Shown here: one piece after another, positions 19,174-28,531 of the stretch | Numbering within the stretch: position 1 is the stretch's first letter | How the letters are laid out: the number at the start of each line of letters is the position of its first letter | Assembly: GCA_000336895.1 (NCBI GenBank) | Contig: AOLX01000006.1 | Span: 37,701 to 101,700 of the forward strand | Length of the DNA stretch: 64,000 bases | Direction: 5' to 3' | From: Haloarcula argentinensis DSM 12282 | Lineage (GTDB): Archaea > Halobacteriota > Halobacteria > Halobacteriales > Haloarculaceae | Program-made: the position numbers and the translations under genes | The notes under the pieces: model-generated | The model's database searches: none | What the model was told of the DNA's origin: nothing | Seen by the model: only the letters and a program-made list of their open reading frames with translations

Positions 19174-20130
19174 ATGTCTGGTGACGAAGATACCGACGAA
19201 ATACCTCTTTATCGTCGTAACTTTTTCCGACTGTTAGGTGGGACTATCGTCCTCGGCACCCTCGTGAGTATGGTCGATGAGGAGCCACCCGATTTCTCCA
19301 GTGAAGTGTCTGAACTACAGAATTTGGCCCAGACTATTGACTCAACTGATCTTAGAGACCCCCAAAATAACTCTATGCTGCAGTCGTCAATAGCTACAAC
19401 GATAGAGTCGGTAAATAGCTCACTCTCTGAGAAGGAGATAGAACCGACTGGAAAAACTCCATCTTCAACACCTGCGGTTGGAGCTAGCAATATTAACCAA
19501 GCTTTAGAGTACTATCAAGAATTGCAGCAAACTTTGGACGAGGGGGAGTCTCTCAGTGGGAAAATTGAAAGCCGTGAGATTAATACTTTGAATAGTGAGT
19601 ATTTCAACGGTCAATCAAACCAAGATAGGAACCTTCCTAATGTGGAGTCATCCATTTCTAAATTTAGCAAAACAGTAGCTACACATACTCGCAGTGAGTG
19701 GCCACCCTCAACACAAAAACTCTTACCTGATCTTGATAGAGTCAGTTCGCGGCTGAACCGACAGAGAGCCATATATAAGAAACACGCTGATATGCAAGAG
19801 CGGTTCCTGAAGGTGATTCTTTCGCTCAATAGTGGTATCGACGCTTTCGAGCGTTCGTCTTTCGACTCTGCGGGCCGCAACTTCCAGCGAGCGAATAATA
19901 AGGCAAGTGTGCAGATCAGTGATTCTCTGAAGGACTACAAGGTAACGTCATACTCGCTGTCACTGGGAAACTACAGTCAGATATTCAGGCTGTATCGACA
20001 GGCTGCCAGCAATATGGCCGCTGCTTGTGCTGAAGGAATGAGCCGGGAAGAGCGTAATCAAAAGATCGATCTCGGCATTAAAAAGCAATTCAAGGCAAGA
20101 GATATTTTTGCTGGCGGTGTGTCATTTTAG
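19174..20130 (+). CDS. Tat-signal helical protein of unknown function
   Basis: About 318 aa from the ATG at 19174 (MSGDEDTD); an upstream TTG at 19153 is also in frame. The N-terminus has RRNFFRLLGGTIVLGTLV, a twin-arginine signal with a hydrophobic core, so the protein is exported folded or anchored. The mature part is rich in Ser, Gln and Asn and helical (SRLNRQRAIYKKHADMQERF). It is divergent from the membrane protein gene at 18218. The two AT-rich genes probably came in together and may act together at the membrane; function unknown. Confidence 0.65.
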   Translation: MSGDEDTDEIPLYRRNFFRLLGGTIVLGTLVSMVDEEPPDFSSEVSELQNLAQTIDSTDLRDPQNNSMLQSSIATTIESVNSSLSEKEIEPTGKTPSSTPAVGASNINQALEYYQELQQTLDEGESLSGKIESREINTLNSEYFNGQSNQDRNLPNVESSISKFSKTVATHTRSEWPPSTQKLLPDLDRVSSRLNRQRAIYKKHADMQERFLKVILSLNSGIDAFERSSFDSAGRNFQRANNKASVQISDSLKDYKVTSYSLSLGNYSQIFRLYRQAASNMAAACAEGMSREERNQKIDLGIKKQFKARDIFAGGVSF

Positions 20131-20561
20131 TTGCTGAATTGCTTGGAAAAGCGTATCTACAAATACTGGAATTAACCTGTATGTTCGTCCCTGAGATTTT
20201 TCTCCAAGGAATTGGTCGTGGTTCCACAAGCTAATGTGGATGCACAGCCGACGGAAGTCTGGTAACGGGGTATTCGGCTATGTTGTTTTCGAGGTGTGCC
20301 GACGTCCTGTATGTTTCTAGTATTTGCTTGGTAGCTGCTGGATGCGGGTGTACTGGTTGTCGAGCTAGCTACCGCCACCGGCACTGGGAGAAGTATCTGA
20401 ATCCCACACGCCTACACCCCCCGTCGTCAACTTGGTCAGAAGACTCTCTCCGTGAAAGAGAGTACAGTAGTATCAATAGATGGGTTAAAGAGTCTTTCTC
20501 GGCAAAATACAGGATGAAAAGGGAAGCCCTCTCAACAGTTCGGCGACGACTCTTACTCGAG
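20131..20561. other. Intergenic region without clear gene
   Basis: I see no supported coding sequence here. A plus-strand frame at 20280-20648 is Cys/His/Arg rich and overlaps the better-supported membrane protein gene on the other strand, so I treat it as a shadow. Confidence 0.4.
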
Positions 20562-20759
20562 TTAGCTATTTGGGTCAAGTATGTAATAAACCACAGCTAT
20601 TGTCACAGACATCGACACCGCCTGAATGGGCATCAAATCACCCAGTAACAGGGTGAATGCAAGGAAAGCAATGCCGGTTAGGATACCGGCCAGAACTGCG
20701 AATTTCCCCCGCGAGAGAGTACGTATCCGCGCATCTACGCGACGGTAGAGATGCTTCAC
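20562..20759 (-). CDS. Small two-helix membrane protein (65 aa)
   Basis: A basic N-terminus (MKHLYRRVDARIRTLSRGK) is followed by two hydrophobic helices (FAVLAGILTGIAFLAFTLLLG and AVSMSVTIAVVYYIL). This is the pattern of small haloarchaeal membrane proteins I recognise only in general terms. It stands alone, with an AT-rich upstream region. Confidence 0.65.
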   Translation of the reverse strand: MKHLYRRVDARIRTLSRGKFAVLAGILTGIAFLAFTLLLGDLMPIQAVSMSVTIAVVYYILDPNS

Positions 20760-21007
20760 GGTACCAATAGAATATCAATTCTCCCAAATAAGTCTAATCA
20801 AGTTGCAGACATACCGAGCGCCATATCTCCCCTCCATCCCTGAAATACTGAGTAACGACTTACTCAACAAGTCGCTGTACCGGTCAGTACAGTGACTGTA
20901 ACTCGCAGGCCACAAAAGCTCTAGTGGTGATCAGAATTGGTTGTGAGCGTGACGTTCGGTTGAGTTGAAACCAGACTCTGAAAAAGGCACTCTACCGATC
21001 ATCGGCC

Positions 21008-21466
21008 CTATGTGGCGTCGGCTTCCCCGTTCACCAAGCGATACACTCCGCGCAGCAACAGGATGGCCCCCGCAAGCCCAGCCACGATGCTGAGTGGATC
21101 CACGAAGGCACATACCCAGCAGCTATTTGATCCAGTGCCTATAGTGTATATCGTCCCGTTTTTTTCGACGTAGGTATAGTCCATCGTGTCACCGGGATAG
21201 TCGAAATCTGGCGGTGACTGATGCACTGTGGCAGCCCCATCAGCACGGAGTGCTTGGTCGAACACGTCTTGGCCCGCTGCTGAAAGGTTATTGTAACTGA
21301 CTACCTCGGCATCGGGAGACACTTGCGATTGATTCGTCTCGGTGGTGTAAGCCGCGTTCGTCGGCTCCGAGGCAGCACCAATGAGTAGACCGGATATGAT
21401 GAACGATACTACTGCAAATATAATGAGAGCGCGGCCACTGAAGCGATTTTTCGATGTTGATCCCAT
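21008..21466 (-). CDS. Membrane-anchored extracellular protein (152 aa)
   Basis: An N-terminal hydrophobic segment (ALIIFAVVSFIISGLLIGA) and a C-terminal one (PLSIVAGLAGAILLLRGVYRLV) enclose an outward-facing domain containing LSAAGQDVFDQAL, Asn sequons and a CWVC pair. Haloarchaea carry many such short two-anchor proteins; I do not know a function. AT-rich flanks suggest its own promoter. Confidence 0.7.
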   Translation of the reverse strand: MGSTSKNRFSGRALIIFAVVSFIISGLLIGAASEPTNAAYTTETNQSQVSPDAEVVSYNNLSAAGQDVFDQALRADGAATVHQSPPDFDYPGDTMDYTYVEKNGTIYTIGTGSNSCWVCAFVDPLSIVAGLAGAILLLRGVYRLVNGEADAT

Positions 21467-21677
21467 TTTATAGAATCACTGAAATAAGACGGCTTTTTAG
21501 TAACCTAACTCATCAGCCGAGTTAGCGATTCCATCTTCCATGCAAGTGGTCATATTCGTTGTGGCTCCGCTGGCGGTCGTCACTGGTTCAGTTGATTCTT
21601 CCGCACATAAACTGAACGGCTATTACACATCATCACTCCAAGCAATAAACCACGCCTAGAAGGCGAATCGATACTTG

Positions 21678-21720
21678 GCTAACCAACAGTAGCGGTCGAG
21701 ATCAACCGTTGTTGGTTAAC
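21678..21720. repeat. 43-bp inverted-repeat site 1
   Basis: Arm GCTAACCAACA is followed, after exactly 21 bp, by TGTTGGTTAAC. The same arms with the same spacing recur at 52046-52088 and 63789-63831, with a degenerate copy at 50253-50296. The spacer sequences are unrelated, so the spacing itself seems to matter. This fits a protein-binding or recombination site better than a terminator. Confidence 0.65.
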
Positions 21721-21840
21721 GCCTCACCGCGTTTCACAGCGATTTTGACGACCTCTCTAAACACGAAATGATGTCATCAGAGCTCTCTTGCAGGACACAT
21801 GACTTGATCTGGCCGAGTACGACTGTATGCCACCAGAACC

Positions 21841-22506
21841 CTACGATAGCTCCCCGCGACGCCGTTCATACTCTTCACGCTCTTCCGCCCACTTGTGTTC
21901 GCTACCGGGTGTCGGATCGCCAACCCATGCCAGAAACCGCTCGGTCGCCTCAAAGGGCAACGCCAACCGTCGGTCCCATACCATGACCTCGTAGCCCTGT
22001 TCAGCGAGCGCCTGCTTGCAGGCTCGTCGCTTGGCGTCGTCAGTGATCGTCCAGGTGGCTCGTGGTTGCGTCGAGCTGCCGGGCCACTCTAATCCACCGT
22101 CGCAGGCGTACCACAGACGCGCGATAGGCTTCGTTAGCGTCCAGTCCGCTGGGGGCCCATCCGTCCACGTCCAGTACCGGCCAAGAGTGGGATGTGAAAG
22201 CGTCCGAAGGCGATACGCACCGTCCGTGTCGCGCGTGACTCCACGGACGAGCCAGCCAAGTTGGTCGCGAATCCATTCGATGTGTGCCCGCCGCATTGAG
22301 GCAATCCGAAGCGCCGGCGGGCCGTCATTCGGATTGTCAAGATTACCGTCACCAACCAGACACCCACGAATCGCCTCGTGCTGGGCCGCACCCACATCCG
22401 GATACGAACACTGTTGATTGCGCGACCAGTGCTGGGCGAGGCGCTGGAACTCGTTCTCACACTGGTTGCAGACACCCCCACGGGCATCCACGACCCACTC
22501 GCTCAT
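21841..22506 (-). CDS. LAGLIDADG homing endonuclease-like protein
   Basis: About 221 aa from the ATG at 22506 (MSEWVVDARGG); a longer frame reaches 22554. The N-terminus has a CxxC...H...C zinc-finger-like pattern (CNQCENEF with HWSRNQQC). Two LAGLIDADG-type helices are visible: RGCLVGDGNLDNP and ARLWYACDGGLEW, each with the acidic residue that binds metal in this family. It is free-standing, not inside a recognisable intron or intein. It may be a mobile endonuclease or a domesticated DNA-binding protein. Confidence 0.72.
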   Translation of the reverse strand: MSEWVVDARGGVCNQCENEFQRLAQHWSRNQQCSYPDVGAAQHEAIRGCLVGDGNLDNPNDGPPALRIASMRRAHIEWIRDQLGWLVRGVTRDTDGAYRLRTLSHPTLGRYWTWTDGPPADWTLTKPIARLWYACDGGLEWPGSSTQPRATWTITDDAKRRACKQALAEQGYEVMVWDRRLALPFEATERFLAWVGDPTPGSEHKWAEEREEYERRRGELS

Positions 22507-22779
22507 ACCCACCGCTGTAGATGGAGCGTTATGTAAGTGCCGTGCTTCCCACACGACTGGGGTTCGCTCAACAGTTAGTCAGTAAAGGTGGGCTATCGCT
22601 TGAGACCGTCCGCAAGTGTCAGCTAACCCCGTGAACACTACCCTCCAGTCACCGCCGAAACGAACATGAAGCCCAACGAGGACAATCCCCGCACTCTATC
22701 CCGATGTTGCCAGAGATCAACCCGCTGTAGATTGGTCTTACAGACAGCAAGCCACTTCTCAGTATTATAACTGCTCGTC

Positions 22780-22990
22780 TTATGAATCCTCGTCTGTTGG
22801 CCGGCTCGACAGCCGGTCAAACCGGCTTTGTGCGTCTTCATTCCGCGTTGTTGTCGTTTCTGGGTCATAGTCGGCTACGGCTATCTCACCATCCTCGACA
22901 GTAACTGATAGAACCGCATATCCACTCTGTTCAGTTTTATTTCCCGCTCGCTCGGCATCGCAGAGTTGACGACACGGGTGTGTGCGGCGA
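22780..22990 (-). pseudogene. Gene remnant lacking a start
   Basis: One minus-strand frame reads as a normal acidic protein (LCDAERAGNKTEQSGYAVL, then VTVEDGEIAVADYDPETTT) and ends in TAA at 22780-22782. It has no start codon after the preceding in-frame stop. It looks like the 3' end of a decayed gene; identity unknown. Confidence 0.3.
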
Positions 22991-23507
22991 CATTAACAAT
23001 ATGAGAGTGGTCCACGACCCGAGCAACGGGAGGTTCTGATTTCAGTCTGGCTCTCCTAATGCCTCGCTTTTGCCCTTCTATGAAGCTAGCCTAATGATGT
23101 TCTATTAATCAAATTCCATGGCTATCTTATATCCAATTGCAGTAAATATACTACTAGTTATCACTATCAATATTCTTTCCTAACTGCCGCAATTTCTGAT
23201 ATACGGTTTGGGATCTCTGCGGCTGATAGACTAGTTGATTAAACTACTAGTTGATATACTAATAGATTTTTTACTTAGCATTAGCATTCATGCGGCACGA
23301 AAATTACGGCATTGCCGAGTAACACTACCTATCATAATCTAGCACTCTTAATTTTGTTCACAAGTTTTTTGATAGTCCCACTGTCAATAAGTGCTGGCGA
23401 ATTCAGGGCAGGGTTCACCACAAACATAAGAAAACTGATATACAATTGGTAGCGGGTCACCGGTGGGGAATCGGAAAGCAAGCAAGACTGCAAAAACAGA
23501 GACATCC
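22991..23507. promoter_or_regulatory. AT-rich upstream region of the conjugation operon
   Basis: This half-kilobase holds no convincing gene. Direct repeats ACTAGTTGAT lie at 23229-23238 and 23245-23254, 16 bp apart, with a related ACTAGTTAT at 23153-23161. They look like operator half-sites for a regulator of the operon that starts at 23508. A TGATATACAATTGG stretch near 23436 could be the basal promoter. Confidence 0.4.
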
Positions 23508-23963
23508 ATGTCAACACAAACTACAGCATCGACCGCATCGACCTCGGAACCAACACTCTACACGCACGCGAAGCGCCGACTTGCAGACGCATGGCTCACG
23601 CCCGGCGTGCGACAGGGGACCCAACTGCTGCTGATTCTCACGCTGTTTGCTGGCTCGGCGATGGGCCAGACTGACGTTGGGAACATCTATTGTGACACGG
23701 CTGTCGAAGACGGCGTCGATGTCGTCTTCGGCGCACTGGCTGGTCTTGGCCTGCCAGCAACGATGGTTTTCGTCGGTCGCAGTGGCCTGTCGTATATGCG
23801 AGCCTCTGGCAACCCGAACCAGCAAAACGAAGCCCGGCGGGATCTCATCCTCTCGCTGGTCGGCCTCGGCGTCGTTGTGCTGGCAATCGTGGCTCCAGAG
23901 CTCATCACGAAGTTTGGGGACAACGTCGGCTTCGGCTTCTCGGACTGCGTGACGCCATTCTAA
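23508..23963 (+). CDS. VirB2/TrbC-like pilin candidate
   Basis: Encodes 151 aa from the ATG at 23508. A charged N-terminus leads to a long hydrophobic signal (GTQLLLILTLFAGSAMGQ). Two further hydrophobic helices follow (FGALAGLGLPATMVFVG and LILSLVGLGVVVLAIVAPELI) separated by a short basic loop. This is the build of VirB2-type conjugative pilin precursors: a long signal plus two membrane helices. There is no sequence motif to prove it. It is the first gene of the conjugation operon, 7 bp before the surface protein gene. Confidence 0.6.
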   Translation: MSTQTTASTASTSEPTLYTHAKRRLADAWLTPGVRQGTQLLLILTLFAGSAMGQTDVGNIYCDTAVEDGVDVVFGALAGLGLPATMVFVGRSGLSYMRASGNPNQQNEARRDLILSLVGLGVVVLAIVAPELITKFGDNVGFGFSDCVTPF

Positions 23964-23970
23964 GCACACG

Positions 23971-26040
23971 ATGCCATCACTCCGCTCACTGTTGCTGGTC
24001 GCGGCCCTCTGCTCGCTGCTCTCGACAGCTGCAGCTGCGGGGCCTGCGTCTGCTGGTAGCAACCCATCTCAGATTGAGCGGGGGACGGCAGACTCTCTTG
24101 GCGATGTGAGCCACGGTGGCGTGGGGGTACTCCAACAAAACGCCACTGCACCGAATGGCTCCAGCGGCGAGGGACAAGCGAACGACACTGAAAACAACGA
24201 ATCCAGCGTCCAAGACCCGGTAGGCAACGGAACAGCAGCCAACGGAACCGAAGGCAACGAGTCCACCGAACAGGGACCAGCAGCGAACCAGACAGACGTG
24301 AACAGGTCCGTGGAACTCGGCGCAAGGCAAAACCTCAGCGCGCAAGTCTCGTGCTACGAGAACGCCTCGAATCCACCAGCGAACGCGTCTATCGGTGACA
24401 ACGCGACGGCCGGCGTCGTGCCTCCGAACCGGTCCTACAATCACAACCACACGTTCTTCCGTGCGCTGTGGTCTGGCGACCCCGACCACCCGAATCTCAC
24501 ACGGGCCGACCGGTCAGATGCCGAGAACGGCACGCTGGCCGTCCTGCCATCTTGCACGGGAGATATGCCCTCTCGTGCGCCCTCGAACACGACGCTGTGG
24601 AACCGGCCCGAACACGACTCGTTCCGGACTGGAATTGAGGACTCCTCGCGACCAGTCAACGTCACCGACACTCGATCTGGACTCTGGATTCGTGACGCCT
24701 ATGTCGCGTTCTTCAGCATCGAGCCATCGACCGTTGTCCATCGGCCATCGGGCACAAAACGGCTCGTCCGTCCAAACGGGACTGTTCGTGCTATCCACGA
24801 CTACCGGGTATTCATCTCGGAGATTTTCGAGGAAGACTTCCGGGTCCTGAACACGTCGACGAACACGACGCTGTATGCCAACGGCACTGCGATGGACAAC
24901 AGCACCGCTGCTCAGCCGACGCTCAACTACACGAACATCTCTGGGACCACCGACCTCCAACTGGTCACGACGGTCTCGACGAATATCTCAGAGATTGACG
25001 ATGACGAGATCGACGAGTACGAACTGACGGTCACGGACTCACGCACGGTCCACGTCGAAAACCTATCCGAGCGGGAGATGGTCGTCGAACCCGGCGTCGT
25101 CCCGAATGGCAGAGGGGCCACGACTGACGACTATCGTATCGGGACTGTAATCCCCGGCAGCTGGCAGCGTGTCCAGTTTGACAGGGGATACGAAGTCCAG
25201 AGCAAGTGGCGGTTCTATACCCGCTCACCGCCCGGCTGGGAGAACTGGTCCGAAAATACGACGACGCCAGTGCGACCGCTCGAAACCCACGCTGTCCGGA
25301 CTACAGAGGGCCCGGAGGTCACGGTCAACCGCGTCCAAAACGAGAGTTCCGACGGCTGGCAGTTCGTACCGTCGCTGGAAGCGACGTATCCGACGAATGC
25401 GACGGGGAACGCAGCGGGGAACACGACCGCTAACGCGACCAACAGGACCACGCTCCCACCAGAGATTCGGATTAATCGCTCAGAGTCGTTTACGAGAACG
25501 GATCGGTTCACGATTCGGAGTGCGGAACCGCTCCGGACAGAGAACTTCGAGATCCACGGACTCGTCCGTGGGAACAGCATCGAACAGCCAGCGGACTCGA
25601 CGAACCCGACGCCGATCCGTGAGGTTAATATCACCTCCGAGGTGGTCAACTCGACCGACAACTCGACGGACCTGCTGGTCCGGGTTGAACCGACGGCTGG
25701 CTTCCCGATTGCAGCGGGGAACGTCACGGTCGCGACTGGACAGACTCGAGTTGAACGGTCGCTCGCTGGCGATGATGAGCTTACAGTGACCGTTGACCAA
25801 GGCGAAGTCTCGTCGGCGATAGTCACATATCGTCCGAATCAGATCTGGTGGGAGCAAGGGCGTGCTGTCCCAGTCCGGGACACCCAAGAGCGGGTCACAT
25901 ATGAACTCGATCTCCCGGACCTTACGCAGTTCATCGACCTCGCTGTAGTGACACTCCTGACGTTGTTGCCGGCTGTGTTGGTGCTGTACGGCTACGACAT
26001 CTGGACGAGAGGCAAAATCGTTGGTTGGTATAATCCATGA
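23971..26040 (+). CDS. Large sequon-rich cell-surface protein
   Basis: Encodes 689 aa. The Sec-type signal peptide is RSLLLVAALCSLLSTAAAAG. The outside domain is full of N-x-S/T sequons, roughly forty by eye, and rich in Asn, Thr and Ser. A C-terminal helix (VVTLLTLLPAVLVLYGYDIW) plus a short basic tail anchors it. Such a protein could form the contact or adhesion surface for mating. The next gene overlaps it by 4 bp (ATGA). I do not recognise a named domain; the role is inferred from its place in the operon. Confidence 0.8.
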   Translation: MPSLRSLLLVAALCSLLSTAAAAGPASAGSNPSQIERGTADSLGDVSHGGVGVLQQNATAPNGSSGEGQANDTENNESSVQDPVGNGTAANGTEGNESTEQGPAANQTDVNRSVELGARQNLSAQVSCYENASNPPANASIGDNATAGVVPPNRSYNHNHTFFRALWSGDPDHPNLTRADRSDAENGTLAVLPSCTGDMPSRAPSNTTLWNRPEHDSFRTGIEDSSRPVNVTDTRSGLWIRDAYVAFFSIEPSTVVHRPSGTKRLVRPNGTVRAIHDYRVFISEIFEEDFRVLNTSTNTTLYANGTAMDNSTAAQPTLNYTNISGTTDLQLVTTVSTNISEIDDDEIDEYELTVTDSRTVHVENLSEREMVVEPGVVPNGRGATTDDYRIGTVIPGSWQRVQFDRGYEVQSKWRFYTRSPPGWENWSENTTTPVRPLETHAVRTTEGPEVTVNRVQNESSDGWQFVPSLEATYPTNATGNAAGNTTANATNRTTLPPEIRINRSESFTRTDRFTIRSAEPLRTENFEIHGLVRGNSIEQPADSTNPTPIREVNITSEVVNSTDNSTDLLVRVEPTAGFPIAAGNVTVATGQTRVERSLAGDDELTVTVDQGEVSSAIVTYRPNQIWWEQGRAVPVRDTQERVTYELDLPDLTQFIDLAVVTLLTLLPAVLVLYGYDIWTRGKIVGWYNP

Positions 26041-26864
26041 CAAAGCAAGACATACCACGAACCAGCAGTATCGACCGCAGAACAGTGCTCGGACTCCTGA
26101 GCGGGAGTCTTGCCGCACTTGCAGGATGCAGTGGCGGGCTGTCTGATAGCAGTGACGGAGGTGACGGAAGCGCCGGTCCGCCGGAAGAGCAGTCCGACTA
26201 CATCGAAGAAACATCGATTGAGATTGTCGAGAACGGCCGTCAATTGGCACTGGAGGTGGCTGTGACCGATGAAGTCGAGCCGTCATCGGTCAGCATCATC
26301 ACAGAGTCTGGGCGGGAGTTCGCCAGCGACTACTTCAGTCCCGGCGAGACCCGGACACGTCTCTCGCTAACAGAGGGAGAGGACTCGTATGAGCCGCTGC
26401 CACGGGGCCAGCACACGCTCTATCTCCGTGGGGATGAGGTCGAAACTAAACTCCCACTCGAGTTGGGCACTACATTCGAACTTGAGAAAGTCGTTCCTGC
26501 CACTGAACATCCAGACATTCGTGAAGGCCTCGGCCACTTGGTGGTTGTTGTCAGGAATGTGGGTGAGCGAACTGGTGCAGCCACCCGCGCATTAATGAAC
26601 GGGAAAGAAAAGGGCGACGTATTTGTGCCGGTAGAGCCCGGTGAAACCAACGTCGTCAGATATTTTTCCCTCATTGAAGACACCGTTTCCTCCTGCCCGA
26701 GAGTTGATGAGACCTCTGAAAGAGATGAGCAATTAACCGTTGAATTCCTTTGGAGCGATCCAGTCACATTCACTCAGACGATCAGATATGAAAATTCATC
26801 TGGATGCAAGCGGACTCTGATTGGGACTCCTGAGGAAGCCACCGCGACCTCAACGGAGAAGTAG
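26037..26864 (+). CDS. Tat lipoprotein of the conjugation operon
   Basis: Encodes 275 aa. The N-terminus (SSIDRRTVLGLLSGSLAALAGC) carries a twin-arginine motif followed by a lipobox LAGC. The protein should therefore be exported by Tat and lipid-anchored at the Cys. The mature region starts with a Ser/Gly/Asp linker and continues as a beta-rich domain. Its ATG overlaps the upstream stop. It may be a VirB7-like or receptor-like component at the cell surface, but that is by position only. Confidence 0.75.
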   Translation: MTKQDIPRTSSIDRRTVLGLLSGSLAALAGCSGGLSDSSDGGDGSAGPPEEQSDYIEETSIEIVENGRQLALEVAVTDEVEPSSVSIITESGREFASDYFSPGETRTRLSLTEGEDSYEPLPRGQHTLYLRGDEVETKLPLELGTTFELEKVVPATEHPDIREGLGHLVVVVRNVGERTGAATRALMNGKEKGDVFVPVEPGETNVVRYFSLIEDTVSSCPRVDETSERDEQLTVEFLWSDPVTFTQTIRYENSSGCKRTLIGTPEEATATSTEK

Positions 26865-26866
26865 CA

Positions 26867-28531
26867 ATGCAGGTCGGTAGAGATGTCATACAGCTGCTCA
26901 TCGAGCTGCTACTCCCAAAACTTGCATCAGCAATTGGGGATGGTCTCACCGACTTCCTCAATGGACTCAAAGGTGATATTACCGAGTATCTGAGCGGGTT
27001 TTTCAGAGCCATCATTGATCCGATGGTGGGGACACCCGCCCCTGAAGGACCGAATTCAGCAGCCCCTGTCGACATTGCATTTGAGTCTGCGAGTAATGCC
27101 CCGTGGAACTCGCTGATATCGGGCATCTATTTCGACGGAATAGTTGGGTTGGCACTCGGGCTACAGTTCATCGTTCTAGCAATGATTGGAGTGCGCTACG
27201 GGTCGATGAACCCGGTTATTCGGAAGAAGCTCCTACGCCGACTCGGAGTTGCCTTCCTCTCACTATTCTTCTGGCTTCCGGTAGCTTCACTGGGGACTCA
27301 GTTCTTCAACGCCATCGGTCGCGAGATCTACAAATCCGGTCAGTCAACCACTGAAGTCGCCGCACTAATCAGTTCAGCCGAGCAAATTGCGGAACTCAGC
27401 CTTGGGATATTCCTCGTCCTCATTATTGTCGGACTATACGTCTACCTCAAAGCAGCGTTCATCTTCATCACCAGATGGCTGCTGGTCTTCTTGATGACGC
27501 TGTCGATGCCGCTGGTCGCGACGTTCTGGGCAGTGGAAGTCTGGCCGCTCAATCGCTTCTCGGGACTGGCAAAGCAGGTCGCCGGCGCGTATCCCGGAGT
27601 CCTCGCTGCGGGCATCCCGCCTGCAATCCTGATTCGCATGAGCTTTGAAGCGACGAACTGGGGACTGGCATCTGAACTGTCGCTGTTCATCAGTCTCGTT
27701 ACGCTGTACTTGGCAGCAAAGTCCCAGAAGGTCCTCATCCAGCGCAGTAGCCGCGTTGCGATTCAGGTCAGCGAGCAGGTTCTTGCCGGCGGCAAAAAGC
27801 CAGCAAAGATCGGCGCGGCGGCCACTGGCGCGGCGGCGACAGCCGGCGCTGGAGCCGTTGGTGGCCCCGGCGCAGCAATGGCGACGGGTGGCACGATTCG
27901 AGCCGCCTCAAGCGCTGCAAAAGGACGTGTTGGCAGTGCTGCCACGGGAGCCCAGATGGTCCATCGTCAGATGGCAGCCAACCCCGCCGGGATGAACCGC
28001 AATTATGGGAAGAGCGGTTCCAACGGCTCTGGAGGCGGTAACGGCGGTGGCGGCGGTTCCGCCCCACCTCCTGCCGGCAGCAGTGGCTCCGGCGGCTCCG
28101 GTGGAGGTAACAGCGGTGGTGGCGGTTCCGCCCCACCTCCTGCCGGCAGTAGCGGTTCCGGTGGTTCTAGTGGCTCCGGCGGTTCCAGTAGCTCCGGTAG
28201 CTCCAGTGGGACCTCCCCTGGAAGTGCGCTCAACAGCAGGTTCACTAACGGGAGTTCGTCCGGCGGCTCTGGAAGCGACGATACCCCGGTCAGTGAGCGT
28301 CAGACGAAAATGGAGCGCCAAACACAGATCAACTCTGGCGATACCAGAGTCTACGAGTCTGAGACAGACCCGCCGTTCTCGGATGGGGAACCCGACGAAA
28401 ACGGGACCGATACCGACTCTGGTGGGTCCGAGTCGTATGACTCGCTCAAGGATGTGTTTGCAACTGATGCTGACAAACTAGGGCCAGATGCATACCGCGA
28501 CGGCCTGCCGCCTCGGGAGGATGACGACTAA
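26867..28531 (+). CDS. VirB6/TrbL-like polytopic membrane protein
   Basis: Encodes 554 aa. Several hydrophobic helices lie between about 80 and 300 (for example GIVGLALGLQFIVLAMIGV, LGVAFLSLFFWLPVASLG, IFLVLIIVGLYVYLKAAF). An Ala/Gly-rich stretch and a Gly/Ser/Pro low-complexity tail follow. A multi-helix core with a disordered tail is typical of VirB6/TrbL channel proteins. It stands directly before the VirB4-like gene, with TAATG overlap. The tail contains a tandem coding repeat (see 28031-28149). The family call rests on topology and context. Confidence 0.7.
   Translation: MQVGRDVIQLLIELLLPKLASAIGDGLTDFLNGLKGDITEYLSGFFRAIIDPMVGTPAPEGPNSAAPVDIAFESASNAPWNSLISGIYFDGIVGLALGLQFIVLAMIGVRYGSMNPVIRKKLLRRLGVAFLSLFFWLPVASLGTQFFNAIGREIYKSGQSTTEVAALISSAEQIAELSLGIFLVLIIVGLYVYLKAAFIFITRWLLVFLMTLSMPLVATFWAVEVWPLNRFSGLAKQVAGAYPGVLAAGIPPAILIRMSFEATNWGLASELSLFISLVTLYLAAKSQKVLIQRSSRVAIQVSEQVLAGGKKPAKIGAAATGAAATAGAGAVGGPGAAMATGGTIRAASSAAKGRVGSAATGAQMVHRQMAANPAGMNRNYGKSGSNGSGGGNGGGGGSAPPPAGSSGSGGSGGGNSGGGGSAPPPAGSSGSGGSSGSGGSSSSGSSSGTSPGSALNSRFTNGSSSGGSGSDDTPVSERQTKMERQTQINSGDTRVYESETDPPFSDGEPDENGTDTDSGGSESYDSLKDVFATDADKLGPDAYRDGLPPREDDD
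28031..28149 (+). repeat. Tandem coding repeat in the VirB6-like tail
   Basis: Two near-identical units of about 47-50 bp encode GGGGSAPPPAGSSGSG-type sequence, first at 28031-28080 and again at 28103-28149. The block GGTTCCGCCCCACCTCCTGC is identical in both. Repeat number could vary between strains. Confidence 0.75.

Noticed and set aside
20280..20648. Plus-strand open frame of 122 codons
   Set aside because: Cys/His/Arg-rich, not acidic, and overlaps a better membrane-protein gene on the other strand.
21678..21720. Transcription terminator
   Set aside because: Loop of 21 bases and no T-run; identical spacing in other copies points to another role.
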